NCBI GenBank assembly: GCA_003024785.1 | Contig: PUQB01000007.1 | Span: 1,596,268 to 1,660,267, forward strand | Origin: Selaginella tamariscina | Taxonomy: Eukaryota > Streptophyta > Lycopodiopsida > Selaginellales > Selaginellaceae | DNA: 64,000 nt | Reading direction: 5' to 3' | Shown here: one piece after another, positions 34,886-46,685 of the stretch | Position numbering within the stretch: position 1 is the first letter of the stretch | Layout of the letters: the number at the start of each line of letters is the position of its first letter | The notes under the pieces: model-generated | The model's input: only the letters and a program-made list of their open reading frames with translations | The model's database searches: none | Told to the model about the DNA's origin: nothing | Translations under genes and position numbers: made by a program

Positions 34886-36144
34886 CTAGTGGATGGTAGC
34901 CACTCCTTCAAAGCCTCCCTCTTTGCCAACCCTCCTCGCCCTCTTCCCCTCCTCCTCACCCCACGTGTACCTCGTTGCCCTCTCCAGCTCTAGCTCTCGC
35001 ACCTCTTCCTCCGTGTTTGCCTTGTTTAGGTCTATCAGTAAATTCTGTGGTATGCAACAGGTCACAATGTTGTCTGTTGCGGTCCGAACCTCTAGATTCA
35101 TCTCGTTGTGCAATTCTAAACTTCATTTTCAACATGCCGAATGCCTACTCCACAACCACACGTGCCTTGGAGACTTCATAGTTGAACATCGACTCTGCAG
35201 GTGTCCATGCCTTGGGTTTCCCATGTACGGTGTTGTCACCCAGCCTACACCGATATGCCTTGTCTGACTAGGTAAGGTGATATCTCCCTCCCATCCCCAG
35301 CACCATGCGGTTGTTGCAGCACGCTGCCCCGACGACAGCGCTCTTGAAAACCACATAGCCTCCATATTCTACCGTCGTGCACAGAGCCAGGATATCCTGC
35401 ATGCAAATCCAAAAACCTTCTCCTGCTGTCTACTATAGCCTGTGCAACAATCGTATACCTGCTCTTTCGATTATAATAGTCATTCCCATGCTCCACTGGC
35501 CGACGAATGTTGAAGTGTGTGCAATCCAATGCCCAGCAACATTTGGTAATTTGGAAAGTTGTTCAAATCCAGCAATACTCTCCATAACCTCTTCCAAATG
35601 ACTTGGCCATTTCAACTTGTATCTGAATACTCGGGTGATTGCCTCGCAGTCCGTTTAAAACATTGAACTGCTGTTGATTGACCAATAGCAAACCGTTCTG
35701 ATAAATCCAAAAAGCTCGATTATTTAACAACTTATATAATGTGCAAGCAACTTGAACAACAACCGGCACAACAATCTAGTTTGTGTCTTGATGTTTCAAG
35801 TCAACAAGCATCCGACATAACCAAAGAAATTAGACATTCTAAAAATGTTTCTCCAACGCTCCTCATCATAATAAGCCATTAAGAAAATTATCAAACCATG
35901 CAATACTACGTGGCTTCACCCACCAAGGCCCGACATCCCTATATCTACAAGCTACAAAGAATCTATTCTCTTCAAGAAACCACATATCTAAAGGATCAAA
36001 TAATATTCTATCTTCACATCTTGCTCTCTTAACAGGTCTACTACGACTTTTAAATAACTCTTTAAATAAAACAAAAAAAAACATAAACTGAAACGATGCT
36101 TCAAATAACTCATCAACATCACCTACATCTAATTGATAATCCAT
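34886..36144 (-). pseudogene. Harbinger DDE transposase, broken
   Basis: Recognisable in pieces on the minus strand: FLNGLL-type N-terminal part (36144-35866), KWPSHLEEVMESIAGFEQL, then the DDE nuclease core MDCTHFNIRRPVEHGND, YYNRKSRYTIVAQAIVDSRR, LHAGYPGSVHDGRIW, and near 35,150-35,060 the C-terminal 'KMKFRI' region. The first two catalytic aspartates are visible (DCTH, VHDGR). Several frame changes and stops separate the pieces. Confidence 0.75.
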
Positions 36145-36195
36145 TAATTAACTTCTTATACTAATGATGTCCCTCGTTCTCGCTCTCACTTTTAG

Positions 36196-36840
36196 CTAAT
36201 CGAGCTGATATTCAAAAAATATAAAATGTGTTAAAACCATGAAACATGCAACAACTAAACTATAATGAATGCAATATCTAATGCCAACTTTAGTTTTACC
36301 TTCACGCATCTCCATTGCAGTTCCCATCCTCTTCATGCCTTCTGCCATAACTCCCAACACCCCCAGTAGCCCTCTCTTCTTTATCAACACAAACTCGCTC
36401 TCGCTCAAGTTCCACCCACTCCTTATCGAGCTCCATCTTCAACGTGTCTCTATGAGCTTGCGACTCAGAAATATGTAGCAAAACCTTCCCTTGATTTTCT
36501 AAAGAAGCTCTAAGCGTGTCTACAAGTAACTTTGTACTCTCGTTGATTCGCTTCAAGCCCTTTGCCTTTCCAGTACTTCCAGGAGCTCTATCTCCACGTG
36601 CAGCAGTTGAAGTGTCACTTTGGAGCTCGTTTTCTTCTTCTGCTTCTTCTATGTGTTCACTCTCCGGTCTACTGCTATCAAACATTTTTGTAGGAGTCAT
36701 CACTGGTCGTCTCTGTGCTGTCCATTACCTTGTATGTCCTCTCATCCATAGTAGGAAGGTTCTCTTTCTTACGCTCTGCAGGAGTCATCTTAAAGTAAGC
36801 TCCACTGCCAGTATGAGTTTGATAATCATGTAAGAGTAAA
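36196..36840 (-). pseudogene. Harbinger partner protein (Myb/SANT-like type), partial
   Basis: Charged, coiled-coil-rich sequence (NESTKLLVDTLRASLENQGK, ESQAHRDTLKMELDKEW) upstream of and in line with the transposase. This position and composition fit the second, DNA-binding protein of PIF/Harbinger elements; its Myb-like domain is not clearly visible. Frame breaks present. Confidence 0.5.
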
Positions 36841-37610
36841 TTCTCCACTTAAGCGACATTGCTCTGCAGTCCTATCCACTTCTTAATCACTAACTTGCAG
36901 CAATCTTCTTCACTTAATGTCAACTTTAATGTCAACCTTTCAAACTTGTCCCATGATGAAGAAGATTGTTCTTAATGAAGCATCTCTTTTTTTGGCAGTG
37001 ATTAAAGCGTCAATTCATGATCCCTCCAGTTTGGAGCTCTCTTCCTCTTTTTTGAAGGCTCCACCTGAAGTTGGAGGAGCCTCAGCTATTGGTGTTGTTT
37101 CAGCATGTGCAAAGGGTGTGGGAGTAACAATTGGTGTAGAATTAAATGCCTTGTAGAGGAGTTGGTGAGGAATAGCTACTGAAGGTGTGGGAGTACTTAT
37201 TAATGGGTGGCAGAAGGTGTAGAGGGAATACTCCTCTGTACAAAATTTACATTCTTGCTCAAATGTTGTCCAATCTATTGCAAAAACATATTATCATTGG
37301 ATTCACAAATGACCAAAGCTCCAGATACTAGATCCACAAACGCACAATACCCTAACTTTTATCCTAATTCAATAAACATTAACTAAATTTGTTAAAATTA
37401 CTTACTGGAGGGGAGCACCCCCTAAATTTTACATTCAATTTATTAAAATAGTTAAGTTAGTTAACTTAACTAATTTGGTGTGAGTAAAACCATTTAATAA
37501 ACCCCTGTTAATTTTACCTTAACAAGTTTTAGTAAATCTAAACTAAATTAATTTGGTGTAAGTGTGATTCAGTTTAGTTAAATCCATTTAATTATTGGTG
37601 TGAGTGCACT

Positions 37611-39769
37611 GAATGTCATGAATTTAACTTCGAAATACATAGAGTTAAAACTTTATTTAAATGTAAAGAATACTACTAAAAGAGGGCCCATATACTATTT
37701 AATTCATGAGTTATAAATGATGTACCTGGGTAACTTTTATTATATAAAAAATCTTTTTTAAAAAGGTCAACGACTTTGTTTATAGACTTAAAAGTTATTA
37801 TTATTATCTCCTTTTTCACGTTATTCTAATAATTTTACATTGTTAATTATTAACTTCTAAAACCATTACCTTTTTTTTCTTACGAGACATAATATTCACC
37901 ATTGTGATAAATCTTATAAGAATTATTAATATATAAGTTATATTAGTTTATCCATGATGAGAATTGCACCTATTAAATATAAGAGTAATATTTTTTTGAT
38001 TAAATTAATTAAATTAATTAAAATAAATAAATGAATTAATTCAATAGGGTTTTATGTACTATTGAACTCACGATGATGACACATAATTTACTTGACTAAA
38101 TTTTTAACTATGATAATTTTAAGGTCACTAATTAAGGAAAGGTTGACATTTGTGTTTAATACTTAATTAAAAAATTATTGTTATCCTCGACCTTAATTAG
38201 TACCATCAACGTAAACAATTTTAAGAATTATTATTACATACATGGAACTTTTCAACAACAAAGGAATAACTTATAAAAAACGATCAGTAAAAATTCATCA
38301 ACAGCTTCAAAATAACTTTTATAATGAGAATAAAATTTTATATGTCACTTCAAACAATAAAAATGAGCACATGAGCGAAACATTATATATTAAAATGAAA
38401 GGTATATTTATTCTTCGAGACAAGTACAATAGAAATTTAATTTGCTTTTGTAAATTGTATAGGACTGGAAAGTAAAGACATATAGACATATGCTGGTAAT
38501 AAAAGTTTATTCAATTTGTATCTCATTTGACTCACACAAAACATTTATGTAAGATTGAAGTTACATTATTAGGACTTAAAACAATTATATAAAAAACATC
38601 TCACCTAACAAGAAACATCTCGTGTCACAATATGTAATCTATCCTTTTTCAGTACTTAAAACATAACATAAATCATACACTTATACAATGTGCAAATACT
38701 TATATAGTTGGTAGGCATAGCATCTATAAAAGATTCAAGGTAAATATAAGATCTTAACAATTATCATCTGTTTGTGGTGATTCGAAAATGTAAAAGTTTT
38801 TATTTCAATTTCTTAAACTAATTTAACAATGTTTACTTATTCATACTAATATATTTGCACACCTCAGCAAAATCAAATAATTGTGTTGTTGAAAGTGTTT
38901 GGTTGTTATGAGTTAATTAACAAACATGTTTCAAAATTCATGGGCAATAACAATTGCTGCAAATTGGTAGTCCCAATTTAATTTAATGAATTGAATGGGT
39001 TTGGTGGGTACTTTTCCATATACAATGTTAGAGGTCAAAAATATAACATATATCTTATGAATGATTAAAGCAAAATTTTATTTTTAACTTTAAAAGAACG
39101 AAATCTCAAAGTTATAATTATAAAACTTTTGAATGGTAAATAATGATTTTTGTACACAACAAAACTTTAAATGTTAACATACACCTTTAGAGCAAAAAAC
39201 AAAAAATGTAGTTATGAACCATATTGTCATACTTTTACTATGACTGCTTTTTTACTTTAGACATTGACTATTAATACTTACCAAATCATATTAACAAGCT
39301 TTAAGTGTTGAAGAAACACACTCTTTTAGTGCACTTGGGTATTTAATAATGGTTTTATTAAAAGTTATTATGCATTTGTAAAAAACTCTAGGCAAACCTA
39401 ATATTGTTAATTAAAAAACTTTCACCTCATTTTTTATGTATTAATTAGATTTCTAATTGGTTTAGTGAGTTCCAACATGTTGGATATGGAGATTAGGTTT
39501 AAGGGTCGATATGTAATTAAGTTAAACTCACCAAATATATGTCTATTGAAAATGAAAATATAATGATCCAGTGGCCACGTGAATTTAGGGTGTTGATGAC
39601 ACACAAATATTATAATAATAATTTATTTTTAACTTTCTAAATTTATTCTTGAACTGGATTTTTAATGCAATTCTTATCTTTAACACGATGAGTTTATCCT
39701 TAAACTTTTAGACTTACCTGGTTAACAACACCTTTAGAAACATTCCGTCTGTGAATCAAGTCTCATACA
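37611..39769. other. AT-rich intergenic DNA
   Basis: No convincing gene. The 77-codon open frame at 38,242-38,475 is Lys/Asn-rich, as chance frames in AT-rich DNA are. Confidence 0.5.
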
Positions 39770-40530
39770 ATTAAGTTCCTCGTGAGGACTGGGGATGTTC
39801 ATTGAGTGGAGGATTTCCTGTCTGAAATCCCATATACAAGTGTTGTCGTATGGAACACGGTCCTATCTGCATGACACATAGGAGTTTTTCTATAGAATGC
39901 CTCAGCGAGATCTTACCTCATGGAATATGATGCTCATTGCATATATACAAAACGAGAAACCTTGTAAAGCTGTAGCTATATCTAATGAGCTACCGCAGCT
40001 GGATAAACTCTCAGAGACCGTCATGATCTCTGCATTTGCCCATATAGAGGAACGTTTCATCCCATAGCATGCTGTGCTGGAATGCCACGCTGGATGCATA
40101 TGTCCAGAGTGGAAACCTAAAGGTATGTTTGAGAATATGCCCTAAAGAAATGATTTCTCGTAGGAGTATGCTAGGAAACTCGATACCGGACATGAACTCG
40201 GTTACATGGAGTACTCTGCATATGCCCGCAATGACATTACAATATATATGTTCCACAAGATGGCAGTGGTAGAAGATATAGTTTCTGAAGGATGTTTCAG
40301 TTCGGTTACGGTCGCGTGTAAGTACGCAGGAAAGCTATACACAGGAAGGTGCTGCCTTGTCTCGATGCAATCTGACTATGGTATTGGGCTCTTGTACCGG
40401 CATTACTGTTGCATGGTTGATCTTGTGGGGAGGTCGGGCATGCACAAGATTTGCTAGCAAACATGCCTTACGTTCCAGATTCTTTCACTTAGTCATCCTT
40501 GAAAGCCACGTAGATATTCAACGTGGAGCT
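39770..40530 (+). pseudogene. PPR protein relic B
   Basis: Closely matches, in opposite orientation, the PPR relic A segment at about 18,190-18,995 and the flank at about 13,225-13,260. Shared stretches include the one around 40,250-40,300 ('atggcagtggtagaagata'), the one around 40,335-40,385 ('aaggtgctgccttgtctcg') and 'agatattcaacgtggagctt' near 40,515. Frames are broken. Unlike copy A it has no LTR element, so it preserves the uninterrupted insertion site. A duplicated PPR gene segment that decayed. Confidence 0.75.
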
Positions 40531-40590
40531 TATATTAGAATTTATTATTTCTTTTTTTTGGGAATATTCCAGTTTTTAAATATTAAACAA

Positions 40591-41064
40591 TCACGGGTCA
40601 ATGGTTATGGCAACCTCAGCAGGTGAAGAGTGAACACTGCCTCTACAAACAGGGCAAGTCGAGTGTGATGAAAGCCACTGGTCCACGCACACTGCGTGGA
40701 ATAGATGGGCGCAGTTAGGAAGGAACTTCACACCGTCGTCTTCCTTGAACTCACCGAGGCAAATACAGCATTCCTTTTGTAAATCTTCCTTCCTCGAGCA
40801 AGTTTGTGGCGAGAATGGGATAACTGGGAGAGATTGGATAATTTCCCTACTCAAACCAGCTTGTTCTTGTGCAGTTTGAGTAGTGGTAACTACTAAAACT
40901 CTTTGTTGTAAGTCTATATGTACTAGTTCGTTGGGATACCCAAATAGCTGCTGTGACTGTGCTGTTGAGGGTGTAGATAATAAAAACTCGGCACAAAGAT
41001 ATAGTGACACAAATATTACTACCACAACCACTGCTTCAATGAACGCCAAGAGGAGGGTATCCAT
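40591..41064 (-). CDS. ATL-type RING-H2 E3 ubiquitin ligase
   Basis: Single exon, 157 residues, as is usual for the ATL family. One hydrophobic membrane segment near the N-terminus (residues about 4-28, AFIEAVVVVVIFVSLYLC), a GLD-like motif (GLSREIIQSLPVIPF), then the RING-H2 finger at about residues 95-140 (CCICLGEF, LPNCAHLFHAVCVDQWLSS, TCPVC) with all eight zinc ligands and the tryptophan contacting the E2. It is expected to be a membrane-anchored E3 that transfers ubiquitin from an E2 enzyme; ATL members act in stress and defence signalling. Target unknown. The gene lies just past PPR relic B, convergent with it, and reads as intact. Confidence 0.93.
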   Translation of the reverse strand: MDTLLLAFIEAVVVVVIFVSLYLCAEFLLSTPSTAQSQQLFGYPNELVHIDLQQRVLVVTTTQTAQEQAGLSREIIQSLPVIPFSPQTCSRKEDLQKECCICLGEFKEDDGVKFLPNCAHLFHAVCVDQWLSSHSTCPVCRGSVHSSPAEVAITIDP

Positions 41065-41239
41065 GGTTGGTCCTTAGGGCACGAGAGCAAGCGTATATAT
41101 ATATAATTTGCCACCACCTTTTCGTATACCCTTTTAGGTTTACGAAGTTCCACTTAAGCTAGTGTATTTCTACGCGTACCACATACACAGGATAACTCAC
41201 TCACGCAAAATCTTTAACGTTTTTAGTTATTAATTATAT

Positions 41240-41328
<89 letters not shown>

Positions 41329-41927
41329 CAATATGATTCACGAGTGTACACTAGTCACACTTTTCTTTAATATACCCTTTAAATGTTTCTATAAGATATT
41401 ATATAATCCGAAGCATCACAAACATTTATTTTGTGTTTCTAACTATTATTTTTAACATTTATTTATTGAATATTAGTTGATTACAATATTAATTTTGCAG
41501 CATATAACAGTATAACCATTTGTGTATTATACATACAATTTACGTATTTTAAAAATTAATACCTTAAGTAATATACTTTAGAGTATCAATAATTATAATT
41601 ATAATTAAGTACCTACTGAATTACCATCAAACGTAAGTTTTAAAGATATTAAATGTTAAATTATGAAAGTTGTAATTTTAATAAATTTATTTCGAATTAC
41701 ATTGGTGTTTAATAAACACTCTGTACTTAACATGTAAAGTTCTCTCACAACATGTACACAATTAAATTACGTAAACGCTTTAATGCACTTATTCGATTAG
41801 ACCTAACACAAAATGTATGAATAACTATATTACGCTCCTCTCAGTCCCAAAAACTCCCTCGCTAAAACGCCATGCACGTCCCTAGAATCCCCGTAAACCC
41901 CACACCATCTTGCTTTCCCGATTTGTG
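41065..41927. other. Intergenic with long TA microsatellite
   Basis: Includes TA-rich arrays at about 41,228-41,327, partly interrupted ('tatatataatatata'). The remainder is AT-rich and gene-free. It lies upstream of ATL and downstream of the UBC gene. Confidence 0.7.
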
Positions 41928-43395
41928 TCACAGCATTTCCTGTGAGCGTCTAACAATGCGACTTACTTTTCTCTTGAATTCTTCTCTTCGTTCTCTCCAC
42001 TCTTTCTGGAAATACAGATCGATCTTCTTAATATATATTTAAAACACAAAAACACCTCTCTCTCTCCCTTCTCTCTGCCTATTTAAATTTATGAGAGAGC
42101 TTACTGCGGCGTCAATGTTTGCAGGCGACTCATCGTTGGGGCTAGACAACATCGATATTATGCTCAAAAGGATCGTCTCTACCTGCAATACGTGAAATGT
42201 TTAACTCACAATATAATGTACTGTGTACATAGAAAGATGGATATACATATGCTATGACGGCATACCGTATGCACAGGAGACCATCGTTCGCTGGCGAGCT
42301 CGTAACCATTAGGGTCATCTCCAGGCGCGTGAAGAATAGAAATACATACACGACCATCCGGGTAAACTATTAACCATAACCATATATATATATCATATAC
42401 CATGTATGAATACTGTATACTATGAAATAAAAAGATAAGGAGTACCATTTGGATGCCACATGTCAGATGTGAATCTCACAGTTGGGGGACTGTTCGGGTA
42501 ATTTGTCGGAAAGCTCATAATAGCGTTGAAATAGCCACCCTCACTGTCGAAAAACAAATACATAGAACACTTAAAAACAAGTATTGGGACATTAAGTTAT
42601 CTGTTTCCGACCACACTAGTAAAATAACACATAAAACTATAACACACATGGATAAAAAAAAGACCAAACCCCATGACAACAATCACATGTCCATCTGTTT
42701 TTATCTCCTCATCTCCTGCCTGCATAGAGTACCACACAGGCATTACGCGTGTCCTATCACCCCACCACACACACGAACATGGACCACTAAGCACTCCCTT
42801 ATTCCACGTATTCCAGAAAGAAACTTTAATATAATATAGATTACAATTTACAACATTCCCCTATGCAAATTTCATATTTTAATACGATAGTATATATCCT
42901 AATGCGGGACAAGTATATAGAGGCTACGTGAAATTGGGGATTTGTTTATGTCTGGGTGTCTGTCTGATGTTCTACGTAAATCTATAGAAACCCAACTACG
43001 AAAAACCTGTGAATATCTACAAAATATGACTGAATCATACTTATAATTCCCCTATTCCACCTGAACTACGTACGAGTAAACCCATGTATATCCATACCCA
43101 AAGATATCACACAGAAGCATTCCACGTATCCCACCATGACCTTATTAATATATATGTTTAGGTATGTGTGATAAGATGGGGCTTACTAGAGTGTGTCGGG
43201 AGGACCAATAATGGTAACAGCCCACTCAAAGACATTGGAATCGTCCACCAATCCAGCGGAGAAGCCATCCAGAGGATTTCTAGTCAAATCTGCAAAAAAC
43301 GATTTGGGTAGTGATAAGAACGAGAAATTGAACACGAATTCGTGTGTACCTTTCAACTGCTTGCGCAACAAGAGACTAGCCTGGCTTTCCCCCAT
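41928..43395 (-). CDS. Ubiquitin-conjugating enzyme E2, UBC7/UBE2G type
   Basis: Six exons on the minus strand: 43395-43350, 43289-43187, 42543-42446, 42366-42266, 42182-42105 and 42005-41928, giving 167 residues in one frame. Motifs: [15 protein letters not shown] start, [19 protein letters not shown], the HPN motif in DMWHPNVYPDG, the active-site cysteine in GRVCISILH, and the acidic insertion after it ([19 protein letters not shown]) that marks the UBC7/UBE2G class. This class serves K48-linked ubiquitin chains in ER-associated degradation. C-terminus [18 protein letters not shown] agrees with the family. It is divergently transcribed from HIT4 and appears complete. Confidence 0.95.
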
Positions 43396-43836
43396 TCGCG
43401 CCCAGCTCGACCGGATTGCTACCGACTAGGGCTTGCTACCTAGAATCTGAAAACCCTGATCCAGACGAAAGGACGAAAAGCGCATCGCAATCCAGGCGCT
43501 TCCTTCGGATCCGGCACGGATCGAACAGATTGATCGAAGAACACGGAGATCGCCAAGACGGCGAGGAGGAAGAACGGGAGAAGAGGTACGTATGCGCACG
43601 GAAGAGAAAGGGATATCAGGCCAAGCAAACGGAATATTCTCTACTTCACCGGCTAGATTTCCGGGAGTCGAACAATCTTGGCCCTAAAAAGGAAAGCGGC
43701 GAATCGAACACGCGATCACTCGGTCCCCTAATCTTTGCCGTACACGTGAAGAGTTATTGCCCCTCGATTGTGGGTCCCATCGGACGGGTAGGATCGTTTC
43801 CCCTCTTTCCTTTAGGGGAATTACAGTGGTATATGC
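43396..43836. promoter_or_regulatory. Divergent promoter region (UBC and HIT4)
   Basis: Only 441 bp separate the UBC start (minus) from the HIT4 start (plus). The segment is GC-richer than ordinary intergenic DNA and shows no TATA near either gene, which fits a broad, housekeeping-type two-way promoter. The 146-codon frame crossing it (43,416-43,856) has no resemblance to known proteins and overlaps the HIT4 start. Confidence 0.5.
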
Positions 43837-46018
43837 ATGTCAAAGAAGCGATCTAGAACAGAGGCAGATATTAGTGATGCCGAGGAGGACCTAGCGGAGA
43901 GCAGTGGAATCCGGCCGAGCATGGTAAGTCATTAGATTTCGGTGTTCGCTCCCCCCTTATCTCTCTCAAATCCCGATTCCCTTTCTCCATATATCTCACA
44001 CATCCCAATCCGTTCCTGTATCAATCTGTGAGGATTATACCCATCTGTGGAGAGATTTCCGCTTGTTGCAATGAATCTGAGGAGGGTTTGGTGTGTTTTG
44101 CAGGAGAATATCTGGAAGGAAGCGTTTCCTGTGGGCACTGAGGTCTCTGTCCCTCTCTCTTCTTTTGAGGGTTTTTTTTTATTGACTGTTTCTCCTTTCA
44201 GTGGGATCAATATGATAAACTCTATGAAATGAACTGGGATTTCTCTAACCTAGAGGTAGATAATCTTTGCTTTTCCTATGTATTTTAATATAGATCTTAT
44301 TCGTTTTCTGATTTTTATTAGCGAGCCTTTGAGGAAGGAGGACAGCTATATGGAAAACGGGTTTATATGTTTGGCTGTACTGAGCGTAAGTGCTAAAAAT
44401 ACATGTATTTACACACATATATACATAGATGTATATACATGCTTTCCCTTTGTATGATGCAGCTCAGCTTGTGGAGTTTCGTGATACCCATAAGGTCGTA
44501 CACATCCCGGCAGTTGTTGCAGTAAGTATTTTGCTTTGTTTCCTGATTTTATTCATATATGTATGGGTATGTTATGTATGCATGCTTTGTGCAGGTAACG
44601 TCACCATTTCCTCCTTCGGATAAGGTTGGAATTAAGTCGGTACAGATGGAAGGCGAAATGATTGTTCCCATGAGAGAAATGAAGATGGATTGGATGCCGT
44701 ATATTCCTGAAGATCTCTTAACGTACGCATTTTGTAGTCCGTATTATTGTGTATATATTTAGCTGTATTATTATTTGGTTGCAGGCACAGCTCTTTGGAG
44801 CGTTACAAGTGTGAAATCTTTACGTTGAAGTGCACTCAAAGAAGGTACACACTACTCTTTATGCCGCTTAAAGTTAATTAATTCTTTTATGTGGCAGAGT
44901 GGCTTTAAAGACTTTGAAGCAGGAGCGTATTAAGAAGTACGAGTACTGCCTTCCATGTAAGTGTTATAACACGTATCAATGTTTTACATCCGGAATATTT
45001 ACAGTCCTGATACACACACACACACACACACACGTGTGTGTGTGTGTGTGTGTGTTTTCTTACACGTATATTAACTTATGTTGGTGTGCTTTAGATCTTT
45101 ATCGGCCATGGTTGGAAGATGAGAAGCAAGAAGACACGGTTGTCTCCATAATGTATTCCATGGATGAGAAGCCTCCGGTATGTTTTATATGTTTGTATAC
45201 GCTATATATTGTACGTTGTATGTATATCATGTACGTTTATAATTACAATTTATGCTCTATATATTAACAGTAGAGTGATAATAACTTAACAACGATAACT
45301 TTTCAGGTTGTTACGCAATATGACTGGGAATTCGACGAACTGGAAGTAAGTTCATTCTTTTGTTTCAGAACATAGCTCTAAACCTTTACTTGACCATTAG
45401 GAGTTCGCTACTAACCTCATAGACGAGGAGACCCTGCCGAAAGAAGAGAGGGAAAAATTCCAGGTTTGTGCACGTGGTTGTCTGTGTGGTTGTGTATGAT
45501 AACTATGCATATATATAGACTCGCAAAACTTGTGTATCCATTTGATTTTATTTACTCGTTGTATATAAGTGATAATATGTGGCAGGAGTACGTTGGTGAG
45601 GCCGTGAAAGCGGAGAAAAGGAAACAGAAGGAGGTACTACTTTACATCACATGATATAGCTTGTAGAGTATTAAATATACACATCAACACGTATGCGCTT
45701 GTGAAGTGCATAATGAACCAAATAGTTCTACCTTCTTCTAAACAGGCAAGACTGGCACGCAAGAAGGCTATTGAGGAGATGAGTGCGGAGAAGAGATCGG
45801 CTTTGGAAAACATGAAACTGTACAAGTTCTATCCGGTTAAGACCGAGGATACCCCGGATGTGGAGAAACTGAAGGTAAACACACACTAGAGAGAGAGACA
45901 GTATGTTGCTTAACTGGTGCAAACACACACACACACACAAAGTATGTTACTTAACTGGTGTCCTTTGCAGTCTCCATTTATTAACAGATACTACGGGAAA
46001 GCGGATGAAGTTCACTGA
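43837..46018 (+). CDS. HIT4: HEAT INTOLERANT 4-like protein
   Basis: Fourteen short exons, all with clean GT-AG junctions: 43837-43923, 44104-44142, 44202-44255, 44322-44385, 44463-44521, 44595-44722, 44785-44844, 44898-44956, 45095-45177, 45307-45345, 45401-45463, 45586-45633, 45746-45874, 45971-46018. They total 319 codons. Matches to the plant HIT4 family run through the whole protein: IWKEAFPVGTEWDQYDKLYE, GGQLYGKRVYMFGCTEPQL, SPFPPSDKVGIKSVQ, MKMDWMPYIPEDL, KYEYCLPYLYRPW, YDWEFDELEEF, and the end SPFINRYYGKADEVH. In Arabidopsis HIT4 is a nuclear protein needed for heat-induced chromocentre reorganisation and release of silencing. The basic N-terminal extension is short here. Reads as intact. 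Confidence 0.95.
45011..45054. repeat. CA/GT palindrome in a HIT4 intron
   Basis: An AC run is followed immediately by a GT run with ACGT at the junction, making a perfect inverted repeat of about 22 bp per arm within the eighth intron. Confidence 0.85.
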
Positions 46019-46685
46019 AAGTATCAACATGATTTTTGCATTGAGAGAAAGCAAATACGATGTTTGCCTTTCTTTTTTTTTTCCTAGTTATATTTTTAAT
46101 TTCTTTATAACAGGAGGTAGTGAGCATGTTCGTTGTATCATTTATGGAGAGGAAGAGTGTTCAAAAGTAAACCGGCACTGATCAGTTAGTTATTATACCA
46201 AATGAACTCGAGCATTTGCATTTTGAATATTGAATATTGAATATTGAAGTTATTTTGATTTTACGATGTGTTATCCGATGTGATGTATGTATATGATAGT
46301 ATTATACATTCATACTCTACGATAATCGAGTATTAGTGTTAGCCGATGTGATGTATGCTGATATGTATACGATAGTATATAGTCGACATCGGATAACACA
46401 TCGTACTGATGCAGCATATTATACAATCGAGCGGTCTCTATAGACACACACACACACACTATAGACCAACATACATATTTCATGTATTGCATGAAAATAA
46501 GATTTTTATGTCTTTCTAAAACATTTATATGGATTTAAACTAGTGGGAGATGGATTGTAGTCTTTGAACAGTTTGTCTGTATAAATAAATAGCGTACACA
46601 CACACGCACACACACGCACACCTTGAAAAAGACAGATATAGCTGAAGGTTCCATGTATATACATGAAAACATTATTAATTCCTTT
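46019..46685. other. HIT4 downstream region with 20-bp inverted repeat
   Basis: The 20-mer at 46262-46281 (tacgatgtgttatccgatgt) occurs as its exact complement at 46386-46405, 104 bp apart. Partial direct repeats of 'gatgtgatgtatg' lie between. Position after HIT4 and before the convergent gene could suit a 3'-end or boundary role, but this is only inference. CA runs lie near 46,445 and 46,598. Confidence 0.5.

Larger units (their letters stand above)
34008..37610 (-). mobile_element. Decayed PIF/Harbinger DNA transposon
   Basis: Both characteristic proteins are present as relics, the DDE transposase (34,886-36,144) and the partner protein (36,196-36,840). The outer 150-200 bp on each side are filled with related words: 'actcccaccaaa' and 'ttaagttaagttaa' at 34,010-34,170, and their complements 'ttggtgtgagt' and 'ttagttaac/aagttag' at 37,430-37,605. 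These are read as terminal and subterminal repeats. Exact ends and a three-base target duplication could not be fixed, so the borders are approximate. Confidence 0.6.

Noticed and set aside
38242..38475. 77-codon Lys/Asn-rich frame
   Set aside because: Composition expected from AT-rich DNA, no homology, no neighbours.
43416..43856. 146-codon open frame before HIT4
   Set aside because: Overlaps the HIT4 start in another frame, has no homology and lies in the shared promoter; probably a chance frame in GC-rich DNA.
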